A stretch of DNA of 64,000 bases from Agrypnia vestita (lineage: Eukaryota; Arthropoda; Insecta; Trichoptera; Phryganeidae): positions 1 to 64,000 of the forward strand of contig JADDOH010002625.1 in assembly GCA_016648135.1 (NCBI GenBank), given 5' to 3'. Below are positions 31,762 to 43,829 of this stretch, one piece after another. Both the position numbers and the translations under genes were made by a program. The notes under the pieces were generated by a model, which saw only the letters and a program-made list of their open reading frames with translations, was not told the origin of the DNA and ran no database searches. Positions within the stretch are counted from its first letter, which is position 1. The number at the start of each line of letters is the position of its first letter.

Positions 31762-32000
31762 CTCCTTTCTCATTTGTATGGTTTCCAATTTGAAAAAGCC
31801 GTTAAAATTTCGAAAAATCCAAAATTATACTGTCATTAAATTTTTTAAACGAAAATTTGTTAGGACATTTTTATCATCGCCACGAGTCTGCTGCAAAGTT
31901 TCAGCTCGATCGGATCACGGGAAAGGGTTTAAAAATCGATCCAAAGTTTTTTTGGCAGACAAGCCGACAAGCAGACACTACGAGTTAAAAGAAAGAGAGT
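31762..32000 (-). repeat. CTCCCTTTCTTT-ended MITE, short form
   Basis: A 240-bp, internally deleted relative of the elements at 56301-56809 and 57435-57945. It shares CAATTTGAAAAA, GATCGGATCACGGGAAAGGG, ATCGATCCAAAGTTTTTTTG and the end TTAAAAGAAAGAGAGT. A second start-like CTCCCTTTCTCATCTG lies at 31528. Confidence 0.65.
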
Positions 32001-32119
32001 AATTACGACAAACATTATGTATCCACATTCTGTTTTTTTGTCCGAACGGTTTCGAAAACAGTCTTTATTATCATCCTGATGAAAAAAACTATAAATAAAG
32101 ATAAATTACAGAAGTCCTG

Positions 32120-32340
32120 CAGAGTCGAGGCTATTTATATGGGGAACATGTATGAAAGTCTTTTTAGAGTGGCCTTATGACTTATGACTTTTGATTATGA
32201 CTTGTAAAAGCTGGCTTAAGTGTTCACTTTACACAATGTAACCAATGTTCACCAATTTCGCCCGAAAAACATCCATACATTATCAAATTTCGAAATAATG
32301 TATCTTTGATGTCGCTTGTATTTTGTTTTAAGTGTAAACA
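32120..32340 (-). repeat. R1 dispersed repeat, copy e
   Basis: Reverse-strand R1: GCAGAGTCGAGGCTATTTAT, AGCTGGCTTAAGTGTTCACT, ACACAATG and CATCCATACATTATCAAATTT. Confidence 0.65.
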
Positions 32341-33227
32341 ATATTTTCCATTCAAAATTGAATGGTGAATATTGTTCACATATTTTGTTACTACCTACGA
32401 GACAACCTGTATGAATATCCTTTCTATTCATTAACATTTAAGAAATTCTTATCGAATTTCATCACTTACATTATATATTCTGTTATTTTTTGTCTTTCTT
32501 TCATTTTTTAAGTTATCATTTTTTGTGTTGTTTTATTTTATTATTTTCATTTTATTTTGTTATGTTCACTTTTATGTTAATTCACGTATACTTTTGATCC
32601 TTTTGCTCTCCTGAGACAGTGACGTATTCTCGCGGAGTAATCGCCGCGCCGTACAAGTGCATTTGCATTTACTTTTCGTCTCCGGCAGATCAAAGAAATC
32701 GCTTTAGCATTAAAACATGACCAACCTGGATGGCGAAAGAGTAGAGCCGATATGGAAACTTTAATTCTTAGAATGGCCCTGGGTCTTTCGTGGGTCCCAC
32801 TTCAATAACTCTCATTGTCATTGCTGGTAGTGATTTTTTAAGTGAAATTGATCAAATTTTATATTTAGGTTTTTTAATGTCTGTTTTACAAGTAATTTTT
32901 ACAGATGTCTGATTGATTTAATTTTTAATTACACAGGTACATTTTTCAAGTCCCTCATAGGTAGTCCTAGTAGGTATTTCATTGGGATACAATTTTAAAA
33001 CATTTTATATCATTCGGGTGAAAAACGAATCATATAATAAATACACTTTTTATGATTGAGAAATTCGAAACACACTAAAAAATAAAATATATAAAATTTA
33101 TGATAAAATTTCAAAAAAATTGCTGAACAGGTGTACTTCGATGTCCTAAATGGATTTTCCGTTCATTCTACATTTTTTCCTCTTTTTCCAGCTACAGGCT
33201 ACACTTCCAAAACTTGGGTTTATACTA

Positions 33228-33671
33228 GAATAGGCATGATGACAGTATTAAAGAATTAAAGAATAAGTGATTTTAGAAAAGAAGAAATTTTGAAAGGATT
33301 CTGAAAAATGATCCAGTTTTAATATACACATCGAGATTAATAAGATTTTCAATAAAATAAAAGTATAAAATTGTGCAATCCGCCATTTCAACTGAAACAC
33401 CGGTCAGAGCGAATGACGTCACGCCTCAGTACCTATCACCGTGTCTTTGAACCGTTGCCATAGACACAATGCAATGTTTACTGAGGCTTGACGTCATGTA
33501 GACGAAATAACAGCTGCGGGCGTTTTTGCGCGAAATTAAAAATATGTAGATGAAAATGCAATTATTTGCGTAAAAACTTAGTTTATTACTGAAATAATAT
33601 TATTTTCGGTAACAGTAGACGTGTACCTACAATATATCATGTTATTTCAAAATCTGTCGTCATGCCTATTC
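33228..33671. repeat. MITE with nested hairpins and CRE palindromes
   Basis: Ends GAATAGGCATGATGACAG and its complement CTGTCGTCATGCCTATTC (one mismatch). In the centre, ATGACGTCACGCCTCAGTA (33413) pairs with TACTGAGGCTTGACGTCAT (33479), and GTGTCT pairs with AGACAC inside that. Both arms hold TGACGTCA. The stretch 32345-33220 upstream is AT-rich with nothing recognised. Confidence 0.65.
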
Positions 33672-34250
33672 CACTGTGTGTCGCTGACAATATATAGTAA
33701 TTCTATCTGAGACTGAATTAAATTTAATTTTCGATTCGCGTTTCTCTCACAACTTGGTTGTGAGATGTTTTGATGAGAAACCTAAAATGTTTTCTGCTTG
33801 TCTGCATCCCGCTCAGTACAACGCTCTCACTCACACAGAACTACCCGCGGGCTCTCATGAGTGGTTGAATGGTGAACTGTGTATGACTGAAAATGTGAAT
33901 GAAATTCTCGGAAATGTACCGACATACACATTCGTGGAACACGTCGAGCGGCGAAAGTACAACTTCTGTTGAGAATTGGCACACTTTACACACTTTTCTG
34001 TTTGGTACAATCTATTTATCTGGTAATGGGGTCGTTAATTTTTTTTATTTTCTTCTTTTGTTTCCGTTCGCCGGCTGGTGTGACCATTCACATCCACAAT
34101 TTGCTGTCGGCCACAAGGCTTTTGCATTCTCCCCGAATCCTAACCTAACAAGGCTCAGTTTAACTTTTTTTTTAACTTTAAAATATATCAAAGAATACAT
34201 AGGTATATGTCGAGATTAATAATGATTGCAAATCTGTGTGTGGGTGCATA

Positions 34251-34786
34251 CAGGGTTATTTGGAAAACATTAATAATCTCGCAGGATTATATTCCTGCCT
34301 TGATTATGAGTCGAAAGTGTTCAAGAAACCATGACCTAATATCAATAGTTATGGAGATATGCGACATCAAAGATTGCATTTTTTTTGTCAATATTTTTGA
34401 CTTTTTTTTGTAAAATGTTGGACAATCATTACGGTAACCTATATTGAATATGAAAAATTCATTCCCTTTAATACAAGTCAAATAAAATAATAAAAACCTT
34501 CGAATTCAGATTGGAATGTTTTCCAATTGGAATTTCTGCAGGTTTTTTATCATTTTGTTTAACTTGTATTGAAACGATTGAATTTTTCGTAATCGATATA
34601 AGTTATTGTAATGATATTTCAACGTTAAGTAAAAAATAAGTAAGAAATATTGAGAAAAAATGCAAACTTTGATGTCGCATGTCTCCTTAACTATTGAAAT
34701 GAGGTCATGGTTGCTTGAACGTTTTCGACTCATAATCAAGGCAGGAATATAGTCCTGCGAGGTTAGATGTTTTCCAAATATCCCTG
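34251..34786. repeat. Foldback MITE, copy 2
   Basis: TA-flanked 536-bp imperfect palindrome. Left CAGGGTTATTTGGAAAACAT and CTCGCAGGATTATATTCCTG pair with right CAGGAATATAGTCCTGCGAG and CCAAATATCCCTG. The centre contains an inverted AATTGGAA-type core. Same family as 63091-63594 and, more distantly, 9412-9946. Confidence 0.85.
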
Positions 34787-34911
34787 TATATTAAAGAATA
34801 TAACAGTGCTAAGGGTTTTTATAACTGATCGGTTATATTAATATTTTTATGACAAAATTTCTTGTATAATTCTTTAATAACTTAAATAAATTCTTATTAA
34901 TATAATAATTA

Positions 34912-35509
34912 TGTCACGGAATAGCAAGCAGAAGGAATTGCGCACTCTCCGAATCTCTTCTAATGTTACTTTGGAAGAACACTATGGAAGGCTCTAGAAT
35001 AGTCTACAACCTTCGGCATATGTCTACATTAGAATTGATTAGAACACACCAGAAGCGACGGGAACCTTCTCCTGAACACTAGAATAATCTAGAAAGTTCG
35101 GTAAAACCAGCGTTTGCAAGTATAAATACTGGAACTACGCCGCGGCGAAGAGTTGAGTCGTGTTTTGTCAGTTCGTTCGGTGCGAAGTCGTCGGCCGCGA
35201 GGCAAAGGCCAGGGTGGCCAGTCGTGAGATAATTGAATCGATAGATATCAGCGAAATAATCGAGCGGAATACCTAAACGGCGAAATGAACCAGTGCGAGA
35301 ATTGAATATACTATGACCGATAAATAAATGTTACCCAGCGATAATAAAGTGTTTATTTACGTGTGATAAATTACAAAATAGTTTAAATTAAAAAAAAGCG
35401 TTAAGTTTATTCGTGTTTAGTGACTTTGTGCATTAAATAATTAATTAATCATTAATAAATAAATCGCTAATTAATTTCCATCGTTTTCATTTGCCTACGA
35501 CACATGACA
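34912..35509 (+). repeat. Solo LTR (family L), copy C
   Basis: About 598 bp from TGTCACGG to CACATGACA, with TATAAATA at 35121-35128, a downstream GTCAGTTCG that could be an initiator, and AATAAAG near 35343 as a polyadenylation signal. Flanking tetranucleotides ATTA/ATAA differ by one base. No internal retrotransposon remains. Confidence 0.75.
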
Positions 35510-35803
35510 ATAATATAAATTGAGGCTGAAATCTACAATAATAATAAAACAAACACTTTTTTATTTCTTTCACTTTACTTTTTAGTCAAATTAATTGTTT
35601 TTTACATAACCAACTCAGTGGTTCAATTTGATTTAATTATATATGTCTTTAAAATAACTACTAAAAAAATCTACCGAAAACTTCACGTACATAACAAATA
35701 AATAGCATTTGGTTTGATATAATGGCTAGTTACACTACTGGAGGGTATCGTAGGGATAATTCAAATAGACATTACTATGTACCTATGTGCCTATTACTGT
35801 GTA

Positions 35804-35841
35804 CATGTGCCTATCTGCCCTTATTGGCAGATAGGCACATG
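35804..35841. repeat. Perfect 16-bp hairpin
   Basis: CATGTGCCTATCTGCC and GGCAGATAGGCACATG are exact complements around a six-base loop, in a locally GC-richer patch (35735-35960). No terminator or gene context is visible. Confidence 0.8.
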
Positions 35842-36869
35842 GGCGGCTGGTACCGCGGCCTATTATACCGGTCCATGTATCAGCGGGGTACATTGAGACT
35901 GTAAATAGGGGACGCTACCCCTCTGTTCCGGAAAGCCAGCGCGGCTTTTTATTCTCTACATTTGTGGATGAGTGTATTGGAGCGGGCTTTGTGTGGGGAA
36001 CGAACACAACTTTAAATCCCGGAATTAAAACATTTCGCTATTGATGGTTGATAAGTAGGTACATTTAGTTTCATTTCGGTACCGATAAATCGGCATTTAT
36101 TGGACACATGATTATTATTAAATACTCAATACATAAAAATATAATACAGTTTCTAGAAAATCTCTCAACCACTACCTATCTCGCTAGATATACAGAAATA
36201 CCTGTTCTGAAGAAGGTGACCATTGTTGTTAATTTTATCACTTCCAGGTCAATACCAAATATTTCATTTACAGGCAAGTATCATTTATTATTTTAATTTA
36301 TCTAGGTAGATATTAATATCGATTATATAAAAGCAGACTATATTCCCTCTTCAACCAATCAACCCCAATGGAAGTGTCACGGTCGTGTGCGATTTTCAGT
36401 TACAAAATTTCTTATATCTTTCAAACAACCCCCGACATCTCACCCTCCAACTTCTTGGAGCAAATTAAGCATATATTCATATTATCTAGGGCCTGTGGAA
36501 AATAAAGACCTTCCTTCGATCTACCTTATAACCACTAGTTAGTTTATATCTTATTATCTTTATCTTGTGTAAGTATCGGTTACCACTCTTTAAAAGTAGT
36601 ATCGAGTTAACTCTAATGCCCTATATTAAGACAACCTCCTTCTACCCATGTACATCTCTGCTATTTTCTATTTTTCCCTTCTTGTGACAAACCTTCATTT
36701 AAAATTTGAGAAAATATTGTAGGACAGACCACAGGCTAATTAGGATGTAATTGTTAAAGAAACTTTCCTAGAGGAAATATTTTATAAGAAAGTAATATAT
36801 CTAAACAAAGAAGAAGAAAATTCACACAGAAAACATTGTTAAATCATTTCCATTTTTTCAAAAACATAT

Positions 36870-37100
36870 AACAAATTAAGATAAATTATAGAAGTCTCTT
36901 AGAGACGAAGCTATGAGTATGAGAAACGTGTGTAGTCTTTTAGTACGATGGTCCAGGGCTTACAGCATGTATGAACTAGCTTAAGTGATCACTCTACACA
37001 GTGCAACACATTTCCAAATTTTTAAAGTCCCATATATATTCCAAATTGGAATTTTTCATAGATATGTATTCTCAGAACATACCTACAAATAAAAATATTG
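36870..37100 (-). repeat. R1 dispersed repeat, copy f
   Basis: Reverse-strand R1: AGACGAAGCTATGAGTAT, ACTAGCTTAAGTGATCACTC and TACACAGTGCAACA. At 37163-37190 a GGCCTAGCGGCAAAGC-like sequence (minus strand) may be a separate tRNA-like scrap. The stretch 35960-36870 shows no gene. Confidence 0.6.
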
Positions 37101-37694
37101 TTACATTTAACAAAGTGATCTCACAGGACAATAAACTCCCGAGTGTCTGTCTGTCTAGTTAATAAAATCGAATGCTTTGCCGCTAGGCCACGTAAATACT
37201 TATCATTAAAACATTGTTGCTTGTATTGTGTGTTTATTTATAATACTTTCCACAACACCAAGGGTATTGTAAAACTATAAACAGTATTGTTTATTGCGCA
37301 GCCATCTCGAAATTATTGCAGTTTATCAATGCACTTGAAAGACATTTCGATGCACAAAATTGAGGCGTGCAGAGTTGGAAGGAGCTGTACACAGTATTTA
37401 CAATATTGACGTTGTAACAAAACTTCGTATGACCTTTCCGTTGCAACAATCACGTTGCACATTAACGTGATAAAGCTATTTTGAATTTGTTAATAAATTT
37501 TGAATAAATTTGCTTATTCTTAGTCTTTCAAACCCGCCTTCTTAGAAAATCGATAATTATTTATTCATACATTAAAATAAATAATTAAATTCAGCGATCT
37601 CTCTGATTTTTTATGCGCATGTACGCTTTAAATTTAAGATATTTTAGGGCTTGTTTTCAGCGTATCAATAAAATACACAAAAATTGAATTTTGC

Positions 37695-38060
37695 ATATAT
37701 GAGGGGTATAACAGCAAAGGCAGGAATATTTAAAAAAATTAAAAACTATTTTATAACGAGGATTACTAATTTAGAATGTACAGAATTCGAGACTTAATTG
37801 GAAATTTAGCTCTATTTGTTTCAAAATCATGTTTCCAAATCACTGTTTAAAGTAAAGACATCCACTTTCAATCAAGTCCTAAGAATGTTGTAACAAAATG
37901 GCCGCTTCGTACTAAAGTGAGAGTTAATGTCGATTTTATACTGAAACACCATAGCACAGACAGCAAAAGTAGCAATTTACACTATTTGGTAGCAAAAAAA
38001 CAAAGCAATATCGATTTCTCGATGGGATATTGTTGCTTTTATACTCTTCATATACAAACA
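37695..38060 (+). repeat. R3 dispersed repeat, copy 1
   Basis: Shares AACAGCAAAGGCAGGAATAT, CGAGGATTACTAATTTAGAA, TTCAAAATCATG and ATGGCCGCTTCGTACTAAAG in order with 41660-42175, and the first part with 61545-61690. Non-coding. Confidence 0.6.
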
Positions 38061-38264
38061 AACAAAACGTACAAAAAAGGAAAACGCACAGTAGGCCAAA
38101 TTTCCATTCCATAATGTAATATCGCAACTATGCCGCATCACTACTCGTATGTAGGAGTTAAATTTTAAAATTAACTTTCAGTTAAAATTGAAAAAAAATA
38201 AAGGTCTTGAGCAAATCTAAAAGAGAAGTAGGTATTATTTTCAGAACATTATTTTTATATGCTA

Positions 38265-38400
38265 TAATCAGACGCGTGCAGTGAAAACATTGAAGCATGA
38301 CTTTAACTCGAACATATATTTTGGAAAAAAATAGAAATTAAATATTTATCTGACAATATTACGATATATTAAATAATGATACAATTTGTAATAGGAATAT
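38265..38400 (+). repeat. R4 dispersed repeat, copy 2
   Basis: ATCAGACGCGTGCAGTGAAA, then a TTTTGGAAAAAAATAG segment and TCTGACAATATTACGATAT, parallel to 4888 and 62110. Confidence 0.5.
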
Positions 38401-38736
38401 CACGAGATATATTTTTTATTTAGACAATCTGCTAACTGCACTTTCCTGTTTATAATGTATGCTTCATAGAGAACATGATTTTGTCTAATAATTTATAAAT
38501 ACTTGTAGTTTAAGAATCATTGTACCTATTTAACGATGTTACATTGTTCCTCCCCTGAGCATGAGGAATTACTCTATTTGCATAGAAATACTGTTATTTG
38601 AATTATTTTTGTTATTCTTGTTATTTCTTAAAATGTAATGTATATTATATTATATTATTATTACCACAACAAAAATAAAAATAATAAAAAATAAACCTTA
38701 TTAGGTAAGAAGCTCTATTATATGCAACATGCTATG

Positions 38737-38765
38737 GTGATTCAATTCAATTCAATTCAATTTAT
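38737..38765 (-). repeat. (ATTCA)n tail, likely LINE 3' end
   Basis: ATTCAATTCAATTCAATT followed by TATTTG. On the minus strand this is an AATAAATTGAATTGAA-type end, as seen at 3' termini of Jockey-like elements. No coding sequence remains beside it. Confidence 0.5.
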
Positions 38766-39572
38766 TTGTTTTTTATATAACATTTACATTAAAAACACAA
38801 AATTTAATTCGTAAATGTTATAAATAAGTTAGAATTATATAAGCATATATAAACAAAAGCAAAGTGATTTCGTAACCACTATTATTATGGTCCAAACGCA
38901 CTTATTAAAATTAATATTTTTGTGTTATAAATCTTTCGGATGGGTGATGTTTACTTGTATTATTATTTGAACAAAATTACTCTTAGAATTTTTTGTGTAA
39001 GTGCGTGGTAACTCTCTCTGGAATTTTCTCGGACGCGTATGCGTTACATCTAGCTAAAGAGACCCTGGAGCGAAACTTTTAGAAAAGCATTGCGAGTCGT
39101 GTCTCATCTGATTGAAGCACTATATAGTAATAAGTGTAAGGTATAATTAATTAGAAAAAACAGCAAAATTTGATAAGGTAAAAAATAAATAAAATCAACG
39201 AGATTGATATAAATTTTCATGTGTCTAGGATTTCAAAATAATAATAAACTTATTTATTTATTTTATTCATAGTGACAATGTGGCTTACTGTTATATACAA
39301 CTTGTGAAATGATCGATATTTTGATGATTCACAAACTTCGAATACGTAATGTATTACCTTCCAACAGAAAAGATAACCGTCAAGTATCTTTTCGTATAAT
39401 GTTTAATTTGTATGAATATAAAAAAAGATATAAACGGTCTATTAAGATGAGTTAAATAATTAAAAATAATTATTTTCAGGCATATTCAAGTAGATACATA
39501 TATTTTAAATAATTTGGGAAAATACCACATAAAGATTTAAAATAATAATGTTTAATTAATACTCTCCTTTAA

Positions 39573-40207
39573 GGCCCCAGTTCACGGTTCGTGCACGATA
39601 GGATAATGTATTTTTTGTAATTATTTTCAAGCAAACGACACGTAGAATTTTTTATTAATACTCATAGTCAATATATATAAAGAAACAAGTACTCGAATCC
39701 AAAGTATAGTTTGCGGTGTACGCTGCTTCCAAGAGGGATACTCTTGACGAAATTGCTGCTGTTCATTTGAAAAATAAAATAAAAATATATTTGAATCAAG
39801 ACATATACCTAGGTTTACAGTATCTCGTAGGGAATTTCGATATCTAAAAAAACAAAATGGCGGACCAGCGAATTTTATTTTCAATTTTCATGAAAAATTT
39901 TCATCGCTCATAAAAAAATAGAAGGTGAATTTATAAAAAATCCCTACATTGTGCCGTAGAGACTAGATTTTTTTACAGTTTAAGACTTGGCGCATACAAA
40001 TCGGATATATAATTTTTTTTTAAATATTTTGTCAACCAGGTTAAAAACGTACTTTCGAAAAAAATGCTTTCAAAGTTTTCTGAAGTATAATTCAACAAAT
40101 TATTTTTTTTATTAAAATTAAAACATTTGATGAGAGCATTCTTAACGAATGCATCTTTCAGAAAATGAAATAAGAAATGAAAAAAAAAATTACCATGGTC
40201 TGGGACC
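39573..40207. repeat. GGCCCC-ended MITE, copy 2 (TTAA flanks intact)
   Basis: GGCCCCAGTTCACGG at the left and CCATGGTCTGGGACC at the right are imperfect inverted repeats, with TTAA on both sides (39569-39572, 40208-40211). The interior differs from the 11615 and 49730 elements, so it is a related subfamily. Confidence 0.7.
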
Positions 40208-40369
40208 TTAAAAATATATAAGTATCCTTACCAGCGGCAATATCTATGTTTACCTACTTTTTCACGGAAAATATAAATTTCTGATCATATATGGTTATAA
40301 CATAAGTCGTTCAAATATTTGAAAAAATACAGATAAATACCATATACCTACACCTTTCAAAAATTTGAT

Positions 40370-40790
40370 AATTTGTGGATGTTTTTACGATGGGATTGTC
40401 GAATGTTGCATTGTGTAAAATGATCACTTTAGCCAGTTTAATTTTTTTTTTCTTAAGTTCGTTTATATGACATCCCCATATATTAACTAGTATTTTATAT
40501 TTTATATTCTAGCATTTGTTTTCAAAATCATTCATCTTATTTATATTCTTCATGTTTTCCGGCATCTCATCATACATTTTTACTCCTCTGCACATTAGAT
40601 GATTCTGTGTATACACTATTTTTTTATATGGTATTCTTATTCTATTCCTATTTCTACTATTATTATTGTTATGTATATCTCTATTTATAATAATTTTGTG
40701 GACTAATACAGGCCATAAACAGTATGGCCACCTTATAAAGTCTTTTCTATAGCTTCATTTCTGTTTCCATAGACTTCTTATAACTATTTA
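40370..40790 (+). repeat. R1 dispersed repeat, copy g (interrupted)
   Basis: TGTGGATGTTTTTACGATGG, TTGCATTGTGTAAAATGATC and TTAGCCAG are followed by 250 bp of unrelated AT-rich sequence, then R1 resumes with CACCTTATAAAGTC and ATAGACTTCTTATAAC. The region 40800-41655 that follows has no assignable feature. Confidence 0.5.
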
Positions 40791-41659
40791 ATAATATTAA
40801 TTCAAAATAATGGACTCGTGGTATTTTTGATAGAAGTATCTTATAGAATCGTGGCCTAGCGACATATAAATATCAATAAACAGCTGTGGAAACGCATCAG
40901 CTTGCATAAAAATGACATTTCGTCAGGTGACTTCTTTCATATCAATTTCATGATGCACTTTAAATAAAGTTGACACTAAATTAATAATAATTATACCAAG
41001 AAAAAACAATCGTCATTGCATTGCGTGCGAAGTAATATAAAGTCGTATGACATGCAGGTTTAATGAAGAAATGATATTTTTTTATAAGAAGGTAGTTCTG
41101 CGCTTCTAGAATTCTAGACGAAAGATGGAACTGGAGGATTCTGCTGTAGGAGATCCATCGCATTCCCAGGACAGTTTTATGGGCGAAAGCTCCTTATCGG
41201 TCCTACCCTTACGTCGCCAGGTTGACACGTTTTTCTCTAAAAGCCATCTCCGTGCCATGTCGTGTAAAGGGCGACCCGACAAGTAGAGGCTCAAAATACT
41301 CCATTCACTGTCCCACTCCCACCAAACGCTCTTTATTAGGTGATTAAAACAAAATATAAAATCAAAAATAGAACGATTAATAAAAAAAACATAAAGAGAA
41401 TAGATATCAAAGAAAATAGTGTTAGTGTAAATAAGTAGCCATAAAAGAAACTTAAGAAATTCACAAAAATAACACTTAATTAAGGTGAAATAAGGAAAAG
41501 CCCGTGGTTGAACAGTAGAAGAAGAGGTTAGCCGCAAATGCAGATGATGATTTGAAGAAAAATGCTAGCCTTACGTGGAAACTTATCATAGAACATTACC
41601 TGATCAAGACCGATAGACGAGTTGTACTCAAAGATTCTACACCGATAATTATAAATTGC

Positions 41660-42175
41660 AGAATATAAAAGCGAAGGCAGCAATATTCAAAAACTGTTTT
41701 AAATGCAGTCATCGAGGATTACTAATTTAGAATGTATTAAATCTGAGATTTCACTGCAAATGTAACTTTATCCCTTCCAAAATCATGTATTAATATCACC
41801 ATTAAAAGCAAAGACAACAAAAATATTCTCGTAGTGTAAAAAGCAAATGTAGCAAAACCTACTTCAACTAATCAACTCAATAAATATATCATGTGAAAAA
41901 ATGGCCGCTACGTACTAAAGTCAGAGTTCGTGTCAATTTTAGCCTGAAAGCTCAGCAGAGACAGCGAAATCCTATTGTGTAAAGAATGTTCTTAGGTTTT
42001 CACGGCCACTCAGAATCTTCAAGTTTGTGTTTACTGGGGTATTATGCCGTGTTGTTACGACCTTTCGGGCCGTAACAACACGGCATAATACCCCAGTAAA
42101 CACAAACTTGAAGATCCTATTGTGTAAATAGCAATAGCAGCATAATCCACAATTAGAGAAGTTTCCTATTTTTTT
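41660..42175 (+). repeat. R3 dispersed repeat, copy 2 (split by PLE P3)
   Basis: Same ordered phrases as 37695. It is interrupted at 41984-42113 by a 130-bp PLE-derived insertion. Without it and one copy of the 15-bp duplication, the sequence runs smoothly into ATAGCAATAGCAGC. Confidence 0.6.
41984..42113. mobile_element. Palindromic PLE terminal-repeat insertion P3
   Basis: Two head-to-head copies of the PLE terminal repeat form a near-perfect inverted repeat of about 47 bp per arm (CTTCAAGTTTGTGTTTACTG with its complement) around CGACCTTTCGGGCCG. A 15-bp direct repeat, ATCCTATTGTGTAAA, flanks it (41969-41983, 42114-42128). The left arm extends to GAATGTTCTTAGG, exactly where P2 begins; the right end stops at CTTGAAG, exactly where P2 ends. 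No coding part. Confidence 0.88.
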
Positions 42176-42316
42176 TAAACTAATGGAAATGAAAATTTGA
42201 ATAAAATTTAATAAAATTCTGAAAATAAAATTAATATATCTCAAAAGCTAATAATTTTACAGAATTTTAAATATGCGTTTTGCATGGATAATTTTGTTCC
42301 GTCCGGTGAAGTCGCG

Positions 42317-43050
42317 TGACGTCATCTCTCATAGGTTTCTTTCACTTGTGAAAGGCACTTGCATTAGTGTGAGTAATATCATCTGTAAATTATGTAATGG
42401 TATCCTTTTTTAAAGCTACTCTTTTGGCCACTTCAGTTTGACGCTGACGGTCGCGCGGAACGGTTGTTTCCTTGTTTAATATTTTTGAGAGATACGGTGG
42501 CTACAAGACCATGTTACAGTGATCGCAGACTTAAATTTAATATAAACTTAGATGAGGATTCGGAGTCCGATATAGATGACAATAGTTTTGATTAGTTAGT
42601 GAATGATTAAAATTAATTATAACATTTTGAAACCATTTAACCTGCTAATATATTTATTTTAAACTATCTATAACTCGTTGTATTATTATATCACATTATT
42701 ACTTGAGCCATCTGGTAGTGTTAGTGACGGAAATTATTACGTAGAGAATTATATATTTTGATTAATTATTAAAACCAATGACATACGCGGTAAAGTAATA
42801 GATTCGCTTATTAGTTTTAATTTTCAATAAACTGAAATATTTTAAAAAAATCTAAAAATTTAAAAAGAATCATACCAATTTTGAAAACGGATTGAGTTTT
42901 ATTAATAATGCTTATTTTAGGTTTGAAAATAGAATACTACCTATTTATATTTATTTTTTGCGTCTGACATTTACTCAAAAAAAAAACGTTACGAGTTTTT
43001 GTAAACGCACTGCTACTTACCTACACTAATGCAAGTGGCTTTCACAAAAC
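42317..43050. repeat. Inverted-repeat element with short acidic frame
   Basis: GTGAAAGGCACTTGCATTAG (42348) pairs with CTAATGCAAGTGGCTTTCAC (43025), about 31 bp with few mismatches. Between them (42505-42594) an open segment ATRPCYSDRRLKFNINLDED and then SESDIDDNSFD stop resembles the acidic start of piggyBac-type transposases, which would make this a deletion derivative. No catalytic domain. Borders uncertain. Confidence 0.45.
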
Positions 43051-43559
43051 AAACGGACTCTACCCAGTGTATCTATTCAGTAATCATTCTGCGCTAAAAT
43101 ATACTAAATTTAATATTCTTGTTGTGTATTTATTTATTGACTATTTTTTCACTGGTTTTATTAGTTTTGATCTATATTTTAATTCCATTTCACATTAAGT
43201 TAAATATGGTATTACCAACATCATGGAACTTCTCAATTTTTACTTCCACTAGTTTTTGTACTGTAATACGATGATCCTGAAGACGAGCATGATCAAAGTC
43301 CGCCTTTGGTCAACCACACTGTTCTTTCGGCTTGTTGGGGGTTTACCGGGAGGTCCACTTATGTATATGCGGCCATCTTTGAAGTGGTTGTGCTACCCGT
43401 TTATCGTGAGATGATCGTAGTCCCCGAAATCCTATTGGATCTTGAAAATGGTTTTCACTCGGGTATGGCCAAGCTTTTGGCAAAATTTAATGCAATATCG
43501 CTCCGTAATTTTACAATAATTTTAAATCCAACTTGACAGTACTTCCTCACTCAGAGACT

Positions 43560-43826
43560 AGCTACCAGTGAGCGGGAAAAAATTCACTCGTGAATGTGTA
43601 TGTGCATTAATGTTCTCACATGTTTTTTTTTACCATGGGTAACCCCATCTGTTTTTTTTTACGCTTCAACAGGCCAGGACGCCCAATTACAGACGCGAAA
43701 TACATCACAAAACACCCAGGCTTGAATAAATCACTTAGATTTACTCCCCGGTGACCTCACCGGGAATCGAACCCGGAACCCTCAGTGTGAAAAGCCAGTG
43801 TCATACCCACTGGGCTACGAGGGCCG
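43560..43826 (-). repeat. tRNA-Glu-like SINE
   Basis: Minus strand: CCTCGTAGCCCAGTGGGTAT (A box), CACTGGCTTTTCACACTG (anticodon-like TTC, as in tRNA-Glu), and CCGGGTTCGATTCCCGG (perfect T arm). A body of about 180 bp ends in T/A-rich runs (43625-43665). The acceptor and anticodon stems are mispaired, so it is not a working tRNA. The stretch 43060-43555 before it has no assignable feature. Confidence 0.7.
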
Positions 43827-43829
43827 CAA

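Noticed and set aside
33754..33972. 72-codon plus-strand frame as a small gene
   Set aside because: No recognisable motif, no conserved neighbour, and length is only slightly above chance.
36205..36235. CTGAAGA sequence as another hammerhead
   Set aside because: No paired stem II and no GAAA follow. The same holds for CTGATGA at about 32075 and CTGAAGA at 43268.
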